Source of the DNA: Candidatus Hydrogenedentota bacterium
Lineage (GTDB): Bacteria; UBA8481; J006
DNA: 64,000 bases
Direction of reading: 5' to 3'
Assembly: GCA_003697085.1 (NCBI GenBank)
Contig: RFFU01000084.1
Coordinates: forward strand, 1 to 64,000
In this document: in pieces, positions 56,025 through 64,000 of the stretch
Layout: every line of letters starts with the position of its first letter
Numbering within the stretch: position 1 is the first letter of the stretch
The notes under the pieces: generated by a model
What the model was told of the DNA's origin: nothing
Databases searched by the model: none
Seen by the model: the letters and a program-made list of their open reading frames with translations, nothing else
Program-made: the position numbers and the translations under genes

Positions 56025-56206
56025 CGTTTGTCTTCGTCCCACGCGCTCACAGCCTCCGTTGAAAGCGGTTTCGTTCTCTCTCTTTCAGGAACATTATAGG
56101 ACAAACGTTTCTCATTTCGCAAGATGGAGAGAAAATTTAAACCTGAAACGGGTCGGAGCGGGAATTCGGAGACCTACAGACCGAATCGATCGAGAGTCGC
56201 GATCGA

Positions 56207-57544
56207 TCAGGGCGCGGGTCGGGATCGTTCGGAAGACCGGCTCCGGGATGTTCGGTATTCCAGTCGCGTTCCAGGGAAGTAATGTAGCAGAATTTCCTCG
56301 GCGTTCCAGCCGGCGCGCGCGCGCCCTATTGCTCCCATCTGACAGAGACCGACTCCGTGTCCCCAGCCCTTTCCCTCTAATTCCAACCCGCTGGGAGAGT
56401 AATGGAATTGGAAGGCGGTGGAGCGGAGCCAACCGCCGCCGGGGCGCCGGAGAACCTTCCGGATCGTATCACCGATAATGAGACTGTCGGCGTCGGCGAA
56501 ATGGATCACAAGCGCCTCGATGCGCCCGGCCGTATCCCATCCGAAAACCTCGAAACCGCGAGGCAGACGTCCGAGGATTTTCCCGAGATAACTGCGCGGA
56601 TACCGTTCACGCCAACGAAAATATTTGGAAGCGACACAGGCAAAAGTATCTCCCAAAACATCGGAAACCCCCCGGAGATGAACGGGGGTCGTCCCCCCCC
56701 AAACGTCCCCCTTGGCCGAAGTCCGTCCCCCGCACGTAGAATGGTAATAGATTTCGGCGGGAGCGGAATCGATCACGAGGATCGAATCGGCGGTGAGGAC
56801 GACGGCGGAGTCGGAGAGAGGATGTTCCGAGCGCAAGCCGTGGTAAACCTGGTCACGGTGATCGGCGAAGAGGTCGAAACCGAGTGCGGAGTGGCGCCCG
56901 AGGTTTCGGATGGCGTAGGTTCGCGCCGCGATCGCCTGCGCTTCAATCGCCGCGAGGTGCTCGGGCCGAAGAAAACCGATCTCATTGGGAACGACACCCC
57001 GCAGATAATCCTCGATCTCGACGATATTGACGACGGTCAATCCCGTGTCGGAAGCGGTTTCCGGTTCCGAATCCCTTCCGTCGGGCCGCACGAGCACATT
57101 TCCGCGATAGGGAATCCCGTTGACGAGAAGAGGTTTTTCGTCGAGGGAATGAACCAGCCAAGAGTCTTGAAAGCGTTCTGCTGGAATACGTCGGGGATTC
57201 TCGTTGGAAAAGAGCCGGCCGACCCCGACAGCGGACTCCTCTTTTCGCTCCGGAGAGAAGAGGATTTCCATTGAAGGAAAGACGAGAATCTCCCGGTCAC
57301 CTCCGCGAAGGATCATTCCCCCTTCGGAGGAGAGCGTGACACGATCCTGGGCCCGGAGCAGACCGAGGCGGAGGAAGAGCGGATCGGGGGCGGCGCAGGC
57401 CGGGGAGGGAAAAAGAATCGATGAGGGGAATATCGAAAGGAGAAATAAAAGAGAGGAAAAAGCGCCGTGCCAGGAGCGAATGGAAGGGGTTCCAAGACGG
57501 AAGAATCCTTGAAGAAAGCCTTTTCGAAACGCGAACAATTTCAC
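56207..57544 (-). CDS. SpoIID/LytB-domain protein (peptidoglycan lytic transglycosylase-like)
   Basis: About 445 residues from GTG 57544; the frame is open to 57676, so the start is uncertain. A signal peptide precedes ACAAPDPL. The SpoIID domain (~190-440) has VVNIVEIEDYLRGVVPNEIG, IEAQAIAARTYAIRN, FDLFADHRDQVYHG, YYHSTCGGRTS and LELEGKGWGHGVGLCQMGAI, the conserved family blocks, with Glu in the 'P.EI' segment as the probable catalytic residue. Members cleave naked glycan strands of peptidoglycan. In Gram-negatives they occur outside sporulation, so it probably acts in cell-wall turnover. It is followed to its right by the DNA polymerase delta' gene, same strand. Confidence 0.9.
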   Translation of the reverse strand: MKLFAFRKGFLQGFFRLGTPSIRSWHGAFSSLLFLLSIFPSSILFPSPACAAPDPLFLRLGLLRAQDRVTLSSEGGMILRGGDREILVFPSMEILFSPERKEESAVGVGRLFSNENPRRIPAERFQDSWLVHSLDEKPLLVNGIPYRGNVLVRPDGRDSEPETASDTGLTVVNIVEIEDYLRGVVPNEIGFLRPEHLAAIEAQAIAARTYAIRNLGRHSALGFDLFADHRDQVYHGLRSEHPLSDSAVVLTADSILVIDSAPAEIYYHSTCGGRTSAKGDVWGGTTPVHLRGVSDVLGDTFACVASKYFRWRERYPRSYLGKILGRLPRGFEVFGWDTAGRIEALVIHFADADSLIIGDTIRKVLRRPGGGWLRSTAFQFHYSPSGLELEGKGWGHGVGLCQMGAIGRARAGWNAEEILLHYFPGTRLEYRTSRSRSSERSRPAP

Positions 57545-57685
57545 TTTACCGAGGTTAATGAAAAGCAATTCCCTTGCCAAACGGATGAGAATCCGAAAAG
57601 TAAGAATAACCTTTGGAACGAGCCGGCTGCTGATACGCCGAAAAAGTACCTCCATTACAATCTTTGTACATCGCAAACTCGGTGC

Positions 57686-58522
57686 TCATCCGATGCGGTC
57701 CTTGAGCACGGAGAAAGAGAGGGGAACGTTGGCGTTGGAATCGACGGCCCGGGCGAAATCGAGCAGCGGTTCCTTCCACGAGGGATGGAGTTGCGCCAGA
57801 ACCGGAATCGCGTCTTCAAGGAACTCCTGCAACTCCGCGCGCTTCCCGCCTCGTTTGGTTCCCCACTTCCAAAATTCCTCCTCAATCTTCTCTCCTGTTC
57901 CATATTTCTTAAGAAGGTTCCGGGCACGCGAAAGCGAACCGTCGGCGGACTTCAGGAGCCGGTATTCCGTGCTGCCTTTCGTCACTTCCAGAATCTCCGC
58001 GATCACCTCCGTTGAAAGAGGTGCGAAACGAACGACGTGTGATCGGGAGCGAATTGTGGGAAGAAGCGCTTCGGGGGAAGAGGCCAGTAGAATGAAATGA
58101 ACGCCGGGGGGAGGCTCTTCAACTCGTTTCAGAAGGGCCGCCTGCATCGAAGGATTCATTCGTTCCGCGCGAGAAAGGATCACGACGAAGTACGGAACCA
58201 CCCGGCGGCGATCAGCGACGGAAAGCCGTTCCTTCAGAGCCGCCGTTTTGTTCGAGAGATTCTTTTCCGAAAAGATCTCGTCGATCTCGATCCGAAGCAG
58301 CCCTTCACCGAAGCGGTTTGCAAGACACGCTTCGCACATTCCGCAGGCATTACGGTTTTCGCAGGAAAGAATCCTCGCGAAGATTTCCGCGGTGAATCCC
58401 TTTCCGACGCCGTCCGGGCCGGCAAAGATCGTGCAGGTCGGAACCTGTTGCCTTTCGACCCACTGCGTGAGAATCCGGACCGCGTCATCCTGGCCCTTGA
58501 TATTTGCGAATCCTGTCGTCAC
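57686..58522 (-). CDS. holB: DNA polymerase III delta' subunit-like clamp-loader ATPase
   Basis: 278 residues. The GTG at 58522 has GGGAGG five bases upstream and begins TTGFANIKGQDDAVRIL, the usual start of the family. Walker A GPDGVGKG (35-42). A four-Cys zinc module (Cys54, 60, 63, 66) lies directly after, as in clamp-loader subunits. VVILSRAERMNPSMQAALLK is the Walker B/sensor 1 area, with the acidic residue displaced, and EEPPPGVHFIL and TIRSRSHVVRF complete the core. It helps load the sliding clamp. Without a tau/gamma gene nearby it could be a DnaX-like paralogue, but length fits delta'. Confidence 0.85.
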   Translation of the reverse strand: MTTGFANIKGQDDAVRILTQWVERQQVPTCTIFAGPDGVGKGFTAEIFARILSCENRNACGMCEACLANRFGEGLLRIEIDEIFSEKNLSNKTAALKERLSVADRRRVVPYFVVILSRAERMNPSMQAALLKRVEEPPPGVHFILLASSPEALLPTIRSRSHVVRFAPLSTEVIAEILEVTKGSTEYRLLKSADGSLSRARNLLKKYGTGEKIEEEFWKWGTKRGGKRAELQEFLEDAIPVLAQLHPSWKEPLLDFARAVDSNANVPLSFSVLKDRIG

Positions 58523-58749
58523 AATTTCCTCCCGACGGCATTCTTGCATCTTCCGTTCTCGCGGGAAAGGAAAAGCAGCCCTTTTTCCTTGCGATTTGTC
58601 AGGGTGCGGTTCGTCGCCTTCAAGCGGATACCGAGAGCGCGGCCGGCACCCGCTTTTCGTCACTCCGCGACTCCCGTTTTCGGCACGTGTTCAAGTATGA
58701 AACGAAGGGAAGGAAGAAGTCCTTTCCCGTTCCTACCGATATTCTTGGT

Positions 58750-59640
58750 ATGGAAATCCTTTCGATCAAGAATTTGCTTCCCGGTTTTCTTCGTCATCTC
58801 GAAGAAGAACGCAGCCTCTCACCTCACACGCTCCGCTCCTACCGGACGGACCTCACCCGCGCCGGCCGTTACTGGGGCGAGACACGGTCGGTCAAGGAGA
58901 TTGACCGGTTCGCGATCCGCCGGTATATCGCCACCCTGACGGAGGCCGGCCTCCAACCACGCTCCATCCACCGTCATATTGCGGCGATGAGAGCCTTTTT
59001 CCGCTACCTTGTCCGGGAAGGGGTTCTTGAAACGAATCCGGCCCGCGCTCTCGCCCTCCCCCGGCTCGAACGCCGGCTTCCAAGATTCCTCACGGAGAAA
59101 GAGACGGAACGATTGTTGGAGAAACCTTTTCCGAAAACACCAAAGGGAGTCCGAGATCGCGCCATACTGGAACTCTTTTACGCCACGGGCGGCCGGATTT
59201 CGGAAATCGCGGGTCTGGACGTCGATTCCTTTCTCGAAGGCGGCCGTCTCGTTCTTTTCCGCGGGAAGGGAGAGAAGGAGCGAATCGTCCCATTGACGGA
59301 TATAGCGCGGAATGCTCTGGAAGCGTGGTTGCAAAAACGCCCGGCCATTGCATCACCGGCCGAACGCGCGCTTTTCGTCAATCTCAGACGCGGAACACGG
59401 CTCAGTGTCCGGGGGTTGAGAAAGATTATTTCGACCGCCATTCTCCGCAGAACAGGACGGCGCGCCGGCCCGCATTCGTTGAGGCATTCCTACGCGACGC
59501 ATCTTTTGAACGCCGGAGCGGACTTGCGGGCCGTCCAGGAACTGCTCGGCCACTCCTCCCTTTCGACGACTCAAACTTATACCCATATCACACTCAAGCG
59601 TCTCAAACGCCTCCACGCTCGCGCCCATCCGAGAGCCTAA
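58750..59640 (+). CDS. Tyrosine recombinase XerC/XerD
   Basis: 296 residues, the usual Xer length. The N-terminal SAM-like domain (LPGFLRHLEEERSLSPHTLR, IRRYIATL) is followed by the catalytic domain with all six residues: Arg149 (GGRISEIAGL), Lys173 (GKGEKER), His242 and Arg245 (PHSLRHSYATHLL), His268 (LLGHSSLSTTQ) and Tyr277. It resolves chromosome dimers at dif. XerC and XerD cannot be told apart here. ATG 58750 is chosen because the upstream frame overlaps the delta' gene and shows no likeness. No integrative element or attachment repeat is evident nearby, so a housekeeping role is likely. Confidence 0.93.
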   Translation: MEILSIKNLLPGFLRHLEEERSLSPHTLRSYRTDLTRAGRYWGETRSVKEIDRFAIRRYIATLTEAGLQPRSIHRHIAAMRAFFRYLVREGVLETNPARALALPRLERRLPRFLTEKETERLLEKPFPKTPKGVRDRAILELFYATGGRISEIAGLDVDSFLEGGRLVLFRGKGEKERIVPLTDIARNALEAWLQKRPAIASPAERALFVNLRRGTRLSVRGLRKIISTAILRRTGRRAGPHSLRHSYATHLLNAGADLRAVQELLGHSSLSTTQTYTHITLKRLKRLHARAHPRA

Positions 59641-59754
59641 CCTCTTTTCTCCACCCTTCGCCTTCACCCCCACCAGAAAGGACCACCGTTCTGCTCCGCA
59701 CAGGTTCAAGCGTCTCCGCTTTTTTTCCCCGGCTCCGGAGGATAAAGTATTCCT

Positions 59755-60603
59755 ATGAAGATTCTGATCATTACGGGGCGAAACCGCTGGTTTTTGCGGG
59801 CCGGGGTGGAGGAAATGGAACGTCGGCTCCGTCACGCCGGTTGGGACTGCGATCGAAAGTCCCTCGATGAGTTCCTCCGTTCACCTCCTCCTCGCCTTCA
59901 TTACGACGACGTCGCGGTTGCGGGCGGTGACGGCACGATCCACGCCGCCTTGCCACTCCTCTCGCCATGGCCGTTGCTCGTCATTCCCGCCGGAACGGGA
60001 AACGATTTCGCCCGCTCCGTCTCGATTCGAACCCTGGCCGATTGTATCCGGCACCTCACCGCCGGCCGGCGGATCCGGATTGACACCGGCCTAGTCGAAC
60101 TCGAGGGGCGGTCGGAGCCTTTCCTCAATGGCGCCGGCATCGGGCTCGACGGACTCGTCGCCCGTGCGCACGAGAGGAAACTTCCGTATGGTCTTGGGGT
60201 CGTGGCGGCGCTTTTGAAACGTCCCGTCCACCGCGCTAGTCTCACCGTGGACGGAAGGGCGCACGAGGAGGAGACCGAGTTTTTCTCACTGATCGTGGCC
60301 AACGGCCGAGCGTTCGGCGGCGGATACCGCCTGGCCCCCAACGCCCTGCTCGACGACGGACTTCTTGACGTCATTGTGATCCGCCCGCTTCCGCGTCTCA
60401 CTGCTCTCCGGTATCTGGGGAAAGCGCGCGAAGGCCGACACCTCGACCATCCCGCCGTCGAGTGGTTCCGCTGTCGGGAACTCCTCGTCGCGTCGGCGCA
60501 ACCTCTTCCGTTTCATTTGGACGGAGAATTTCGGGAGGGAACGCAACTGCGCTTCCAGTGTCTTCCCTCATCCCAGGTCGTGTACGGCATCCTCCCTGCC
60601 TAA
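59755..60603 (+). CDS. Diacylglycerol kinase-fold lipid kinase (YegS/BmrU-like)
   Basis: 282 residues. The nucleotide-binding GGDGT lies at 57-61 (AVAGGDGTIHAAL), and PAGTGNDFARS at 78-88, both diagnostic. FLNGAGIGLDG and GRAFGGGYRLAPNALLDDGL, then LDVIVIRPL, are the later family blocks. It phosphorylates a lipid such as diacylglycerol or phosphatidylglycerol at the inner membrane. Start ATG 59755. Nothing in the sequence fixes the substrate. It is convergent with the glutathione synthetase gene (gap 25 bases). Confidence 0.93.
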   Translation: MKILIITGRNRWFLRAGVEEMERRLRHAGWDCDRKSLDEFLRSPPPRLHYDDVAVAGGDGTIHAALPLLSPWPLLVIPAGTGNDFARSVSIRTLADCIRHLTAGRRIRIDTGLVELEGRSEPFLNGAGIGLDGLVARAHERKLPYGLGVVAALLKRPVHRASLTVDGRAHEEETEFFSLIVANGRAFGGGYRLAPNALLDDGLLDVIVIRPLPRLTALRYLGKAREGRHLDHPAVEWFRCRELLVASAQPLPFHLDGEFREGTQLRFQCLPSSQVVYGILPA

Positions 60604-60628
60604 CAGATCACTTCCCTTCTCTTCCCTC

Positions 60629-61588
60629 TCATCTTCCTCCGCCGTCCGGCGCTTTCCGCCGGTGCATGAGCCTTTCGACCGTATCCCAGAAGCGTTCGCT
60701 GAGATCAATTCCACTGACGTGTTGATAATGCCAGAAGCCCGTGGGGCTCGTGACATTCACTTCCGAGAGAAATCCTCCGATGAGGTCGAGACCAGCGAAA
60801 AGAATGCCGTCCTGGATGAGTTTTTCGAGAACGGGTTTCAGACGCCGTTGTTCCGTGCGCGTAAGGCACGAGAGGACCGGTTGGCCGCCGACGTGCATAT
60901 TCGCCCGAAAATCGTTCTTCACCCCGCACCGAATCATCACTCCTTCCACCTTTCCGTCGATCACGAAGACGCGTTTATCGACTCCGGAAACGTATTTCTG
61001 AAAGAGCGCGGCCGAATTTCCCTCGGCCGTCATTAAATCCAGGAGAGCGCGGGCTCCGCGGTCCCTGTAGCGAAGCAAAACGACGCCGATGCCTCCGAAG
61101 GAATCGAGCGGTTTGGCAACGAGGCGTTTTTGTTCCGCGAGGAACGCCAGAGCGCGGTCCCGGTCCGCCGTCACGAGCGTGGGAGGCATCGCTTCCGGAA
61201 AATTCAAGGCATAGAGTTTTTCATTGGCTTTGCGCAGTCCGGCCGGAGAATTGATTACGATCGGCTCCGAGTCCAATTCTACAATACGGGTCGCATGGAG
61301 ATAGCTCAAATCGAAGGGAGGATCCTTCCGGAAGAGAACGACGTCGAACTCCGCTAATCTTTTTCGGCGATGCGAGGATGACAGGCGCGGGAAACCGGTT
61401 TTCGTCAACCCGAACGCTCGGCAAAGCACTTCGGGTCTTCCGTTCGCCACCTCGAGATCGCCGTGGTCGGCGTGCCAAAAGCGAATCCGCCGCCGAAGTC
61501 CCTCCGCCACGAGGCGGAGTGTTGTGTCCCCAGGAGGAACGAGTTTCTCCGGAGGATCGGCCAGAATCAGAACTCGTTTAACGGTCAC
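60629..61588 (-). CDS. gshB: Glutathione synthetase-like ATP-grasp ligase
   Basis: 319 residues, typical for GshB. The N-terminal domain has VLFRKDPPFDLSYLHATRIV and INSPAGLRKANEKLYAL, strong family markers. The ATP-grasp part includes LVAKPLDSFGGIGVVLL and DKRVFVIDGKVEGVMIR, with LIGGFLSEVNVTSPTGF supplying the metal-binding Glu/Asn. It would join gamma-glutamylcysteine and glycine, though a related peptide ligase activity is possible because no gshA is in view. Start GTG 61588 overlaps the lipoprotein stop by four bases (GTGA). Confidence 0.9.
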   Translation of the reverse strand: MTVKRVLILADPPEKLVPPGDTTLRLVAEGLRRRIRFWHADHGDLEVANGRPEVLCRAFGLTKTGFPRLSSSHRRKRLAEFDVVLFRKDPPFDLSYLHATRIVELDSEPIVINSPAGLRKANEKLYALNFPEAMPPTLVTADRDRALAFLAEQKRLVAKPLDSFGGIGVVLLRYRDRGARALLDLMTAEGNSAALFQKYVSGVDKRVFVIDGKVEGVMIRCGVKNDFRANMHVGGQPVLSCLTRTEQRRLKPVLEKLIQDGILFAGLDLIGGFLSEVNVTSPTGFWHYQHVSGIDLSERFWDTVERLMHRRKAPDGGGR

Positions 61589-62739
61589 AGATCCACCCGG
61601 GAAATCCCTTCCTCCGTGACAAAGTAAAGCCGATCTCCCTCCGGTGAAAATCTCCAGGCGTCCAAGGGGAGGCCGGGAAATTCTTGATAGAGTTCCTTTT
61701 CGGGAGCCGCGAGGACGGAGCCGGAGGTTCGGCGGAATCCGATGATGTCACCTCGAGGAGAAACGAGAAACTCGTCGGGATGAATGTCATCCGGCAATGT
61801 TATGCTTGCCGTCGGGGTATCGGATGGGACCGAATATCGTACAAGACTCCATCGGTCCGTGTACCGTTCCTTCACGGCGACAAAAAGATCTTTCCTCGAC
61901 CAACGAAACGGGGTGATCGCTTCCTTCCTTCGAAGAATGTGCGGCTTCCCCTTCGGTCCCGCAACAAAGAGAGCCGTCCCCAAGGCCTTGGGACCGTACC
62001 AGGCCACGTAACGCCCGTCCAATCGGACCCTCGGTTGGTTCGCCCAAGAAGAAATTGTTCCGATCGGTGTGCTGAATTCCGCATTCAAACTTCGGATTCC
62101 GCGATCGACAGGCGAGAGGACGAGACCGCTGCCGTGCCCGAGAGGATAATGATAAGAATGCTCGTCACGAAGCAGTCTTTTTCCCGTTTCGGCATCGACG
62201 ATCTCGACTCCCGAAGGAGCAACGTCTCTCGTTTCATACAGCGACCGGAAGGCCGCACAAGTTTCTTCGCCTAGACGCGCCAGATCGGTCCAAAGCCCCA
62301 CCCGACCGAGCGGAGTGGGGGAACTCGGCGGCGTCCAGCGATAGAGGCGACGGCGCTGGGGTTCCTCTTCCACGATCAAGAATACCCGGAACGGCTTCTT
62401 CAAAACCAACCACTTTCGAACGGGATGGTCGAGGTAGGCGGATTGAAGAACCCGGCCTTCGTCGTTGTACACCTCGAGGACGTAACGTACGCCGCCCTTC
62501 CGAATGACGAAAATTCCCTCCGGAAGCGCCTCCGCTCCCACAACCTCCAGTCGCTTCTCGACGGCAAAATTCTCCGTCGCGGCGTTCCAACGCGTCATCG
62601 CTACCGGTTGGTACCCCGCGTTACACCCTGCTCCCATCGCGAAGAAGGCCATCGCAGCGGAAAACAAGAGCGGAACGATTCCGTGAAAAAAACACGGCGA
62701 CGTTCTCCCGGCGTGTGCTCCGTATCGTCCTTCAGTCAT
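61585..62739 (-). CDS. Lipoprotein with probable beta-propeller body, function unknown
   Basis: 384 residues. A long leader ends in a lipobox AMGAGC (Cys ~39), so the mature protein is tethered to a membrane. The body consists of repeated four-strand-like blocks with short turns (IFVIRKGGVRYVLEVYNDEG, LVLSPVDRGIRSLNAEFS, FVAVKERYTDRWSLVRYSVP, RFSPEGDRLYFVTEEG), the pattern of WD40/TolB-like propeller proteins, without a clear blade consensus. ATG 62739 has GAGGAGGAAGAGGG before it and overlaps the upstream gene by 8 bases; its stop overlaps gshB by four. The three genes thus form an operon. Confidence 0.75.
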   Translation of the reverse strand: MTEGRYGAHAGRTSPCFFHGIVPLLFSAAMAFFAMGAGCNAGYQPVAMTRWNAATENFAVEKRLEVVGAEALPEGIFVIRKGGVRYVLEVYNDEGRVLQSAYLDHPVRKWLVLKKPFRVFLIVEEEPQRRRLYRWTPPSSPTPLGRVGLWTDLARLGEETCAAFRSLYETRDVAPSGVEIVDAETGKRLLRDEHSYHYPLGHGSGLVLSPVDRGIRSLNAEFSTPIGTISSWANQPRVRLDGRYVAWYGPKALGTALFVAGPKGKPHILRRKEAITPFRWSRKDLFVAVKERYTDRWSLVRYSVPSDTPTASITLPDDIHPDEFLVSPRGDIIGFRRTSGSVLAAPEKELYQEFPGLPLDAWRFSPEGDRLYFVTEEGISRVDL

Positions 62740-64000
62740 TCCCCTCTTCCTCCTCGTCTTTTTCGATCACGCGTAAGCGGAATCGTGTTTTCTCCTTTGC
62801 CGTGACCCTCCAGAGGACTCTTCCCGGTCGATCAACAACAAGATCGATGGAGTCGTGTCCTTTTCCCAGTATGCGACCGTCCGAAAAGACGAGGGTACAG
62901 TCGACGAAAGGAATATGCTTCGGTTCGGACTCCGATGCATCCGTTCCCGGCCGTATTTCGAAACGATATTCGCCCGGCCCCGAGGGTGTGAAACGATACC
63001 AGCCTGTCTCTCCTGGCTCGACCTCGTCGGTAAGTTCCTCATCCGATACGATTGAAACAGGGTCCACTCCCGGCACAATCCTGTCAGGGGGAAAGAGGGC
63101 CACCGTTTCCGAAAAGAGGACCGGTGCGGGACCGCCTCCTCCTTCGTAGGCGTAAACCCGCGCTGCGACCTCCAAGCCGGCCGGCACGGCCACAATCACC
63201 TCTTCTTTTCCACCTTCGGACTCCGCGCTCTCCATAATCCGTTCCCATTCGTCGCGCACTTGAAGATCGATATCGGAGCCATCGGAAGATTCGGCTTTCA
63301 AAATCCAAAGAACCGGTCGTTCGAAACGGCGGCGGTAAATTTTCTCCAGCCCGAGTCCTCCGAAGGCCGGTTCGAGTACGAAGGCTTCACTTGCGGAATC
63401 GATCACAATGAATTTCTCAACGCCCGCCAGAGCATCTGCCTCTTCGACCGGCATTATTCCCCCTTTCCGCCTGCCCGTGCGGGAAAGAACCGAGTCGGCG
63501 GAAATATCGCGAGCGGACAAGTGTCCTTCAGACGGGGGGGAGGCCGGCGTGGTTGAGGAGGGGACCGGCGAGGCCGGTGCAGAGGCGGGTTCAACTTTTC
63601 TCCGAGGCGCGGCGACGGAAGAAGCAACGGGATGGGAACTCGGAAGAGCAGCGGATTTTTCTTCCGGGAAATACTGTGCATCCTGAGAGAGAGAAGGGTG
63701 TTTCGAAAGTATTTCCGCCTGTGGTTTCTTCCCAACTGGCGGCGCAAGATTCTCTTCGGTATCGATCTCGCTCTCTGTTCCCTCGCTTTCGCCGGTGGAT
63801 TTCGACAGGATCTCGAGGAAATCATCAAGGGGAATCGGTCCTTCCCAGCGTTTTTGAATTCGACCATCGGGCCCAAACGCGATCCCTTGCGGGATACCGT
63901 GGATCGCCCATTCCGAAACAGCGTTGGGATGATCTTCCACAAAGAGAAGAATCCATCGTTTCGACTCGCAGATGTGTCCGCCGCCGAGAAAACATCCAGG
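62732..64000 (-). CDS. Secreted thioredoxin-fold/beta-sandwich protein (truncated at right edge)
   Basis: The frame is open to the end of the window, so the N-terminus is missing; about 422 residues remain. The first ~65 form the second half of a thioredoxin-like fold: RWILLFVEDHPN as a strand, then IHGIPQGIAFGPDGRI with the cis-Pro position and the last strands. A long Ser/Pro/Ala linker (~85-160) follows. The C-terminal part has two beta-sandwich-like domains (for example VEPGETGWYRFTPSGPGEYRFEI, a pattern like pre-peptidase C-terminal domains). The last residues are acidic (KDEEEEGND). Overlap with the downstream lipoprotein indicates one operon. The first half of the Trx domain and its CxxC, if any, lie outside. 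Confidence 0.7.
   Translation of the reverse strand, partial: PGCFLGGGHICESKRWILLFVEDHPNAVSEWAIHGIPQGIAFGPDGRIQKRWEGPIPLDDFLEILSKSTGESEGTESEIDTEENLAPPVGKKPQAEILSKHPSLSQDAQYFPEEKSAALPSSHPVASSVAAPRRKVEPASAPASPVPSSTTPASPPSEGHLSARDISADSVLSRTGRRKGGIMPVEEADALAGVEKFIVIDSASEAFVLEPAFGGLGLEKIYRRRFERPVLWILKAESSDGSDIDLQVRDEWERIMESAESEGGKEEVIVAVPAGLEVAARVYAYEGGGGPAPVLFSETVALFPPDRIVPGVDPVSIVSDEELTDEVEPGETGWYRFTPSGPGEYRFEIRPGTDASESEPKHIPFVDCTLVFSDGRILGKGHDSIDLVVDRPGRVLWRVTAKEKTRFRLRVIEKDEEEEGND

Overview
The window reads as a chromosomal segment of an uncultivated, diderm (outer-membrane-bearing), moderately GC-rich bacterium. The diderm inference rests on a 600-residue protein with a signal peptide, a strand-rich body and a terminal Phe (50508-52328), several lipoprotein and secretion signals, and heptose/deoxysugar-type surface-glycan genes. 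The housekeeping genes are complete and bacterial (rpmG, secE, nusG, rplKAJL, rpoB, rpoC, purA, holB-like, XerC/D-like). I cannot name the phylum from sequence alone. The long acidic NusG N-terminus, the very large trigger-loop insertion in RpoC and the many uncharacterised secreted proteins suggest a candidate phylum rather than a well-studied group.

Layout. 1-2.6 kb: the tail of a B12-type radical SAM gene, then three tandem Hsp20 genes closed by a clear terminator. 2.6-4.2 kb: CDP-glucose 4,6-dehydratase overlapping a sugar 3,5-epimerase-like gene. 4.6-12.2 kb: a CBS-pair protein, then a tightly packed four-gene operon of unknown function: a secreted beta-helix/GDDxY-repeat protein, a secreted HEAT protein, a membrane-anchored alkaline-phosphatase-superfamily enzyme, and a VanZ protein fused to a CBM9-like domain. 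12.9-26 kb: a surface-glycan region with three GT4-type glycosyltransferases, a DegT aminotransferase, a zinc-ribbon methyltransferase, a radical SAM enzyme, a MurJ/Wzx-type flippase, an RmlC-like epimerase and an asparagine synthetase. 26-28.5 kb: a SpoIIE-type phosphatase with a STAS protein, a possible partner-switching pair.

28.5-40.9 kb: tRNA-Thr, rpmG, tRNA-Trp, secE, nusG, rplK, rplA, rplJ, rplL, rpoB, rpoC, all co-oriented with start/stop overlaps. It is the classical transcription-translation cluster, but with no tuf in front. 40.9-48.4 kb: a nucleotidyltransferase, a trans-sulfuration PLP enzyme, a class V PLP enzyme overlapping a HIT protein, an OppD/OppF ATPase pair and purA. 48.4-49.3 kb is intergenic and carries a strong promoter followed by a nested hairpin and T-run, a good small-RNA candidate. 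49.3-64 kb: HNH nuclease, JAMM protease, the barrel plus a lipoprotein, a HicB-like solo protein, a GYF/DHH-like fusion with an acidic neighbour, SpoIID, DNA polymerase III delta', a tyrosine recombinase, a lipid kinase, glutathione synthetase, a lipoprotein, and a truncated thioredoxin-like protein at the right edge.

Two intergenic elements of about 205 bp (19573-19781 and 53375-53579) share related terminal inverted repeats and look like members of one dispersed non-coding family. The best candidate for an undescribed system is the 5144-12209 operon. Second are the small RNA at 48963-49077 and the GYF/DHH-like protein with its acidic partner at 53628-56024.
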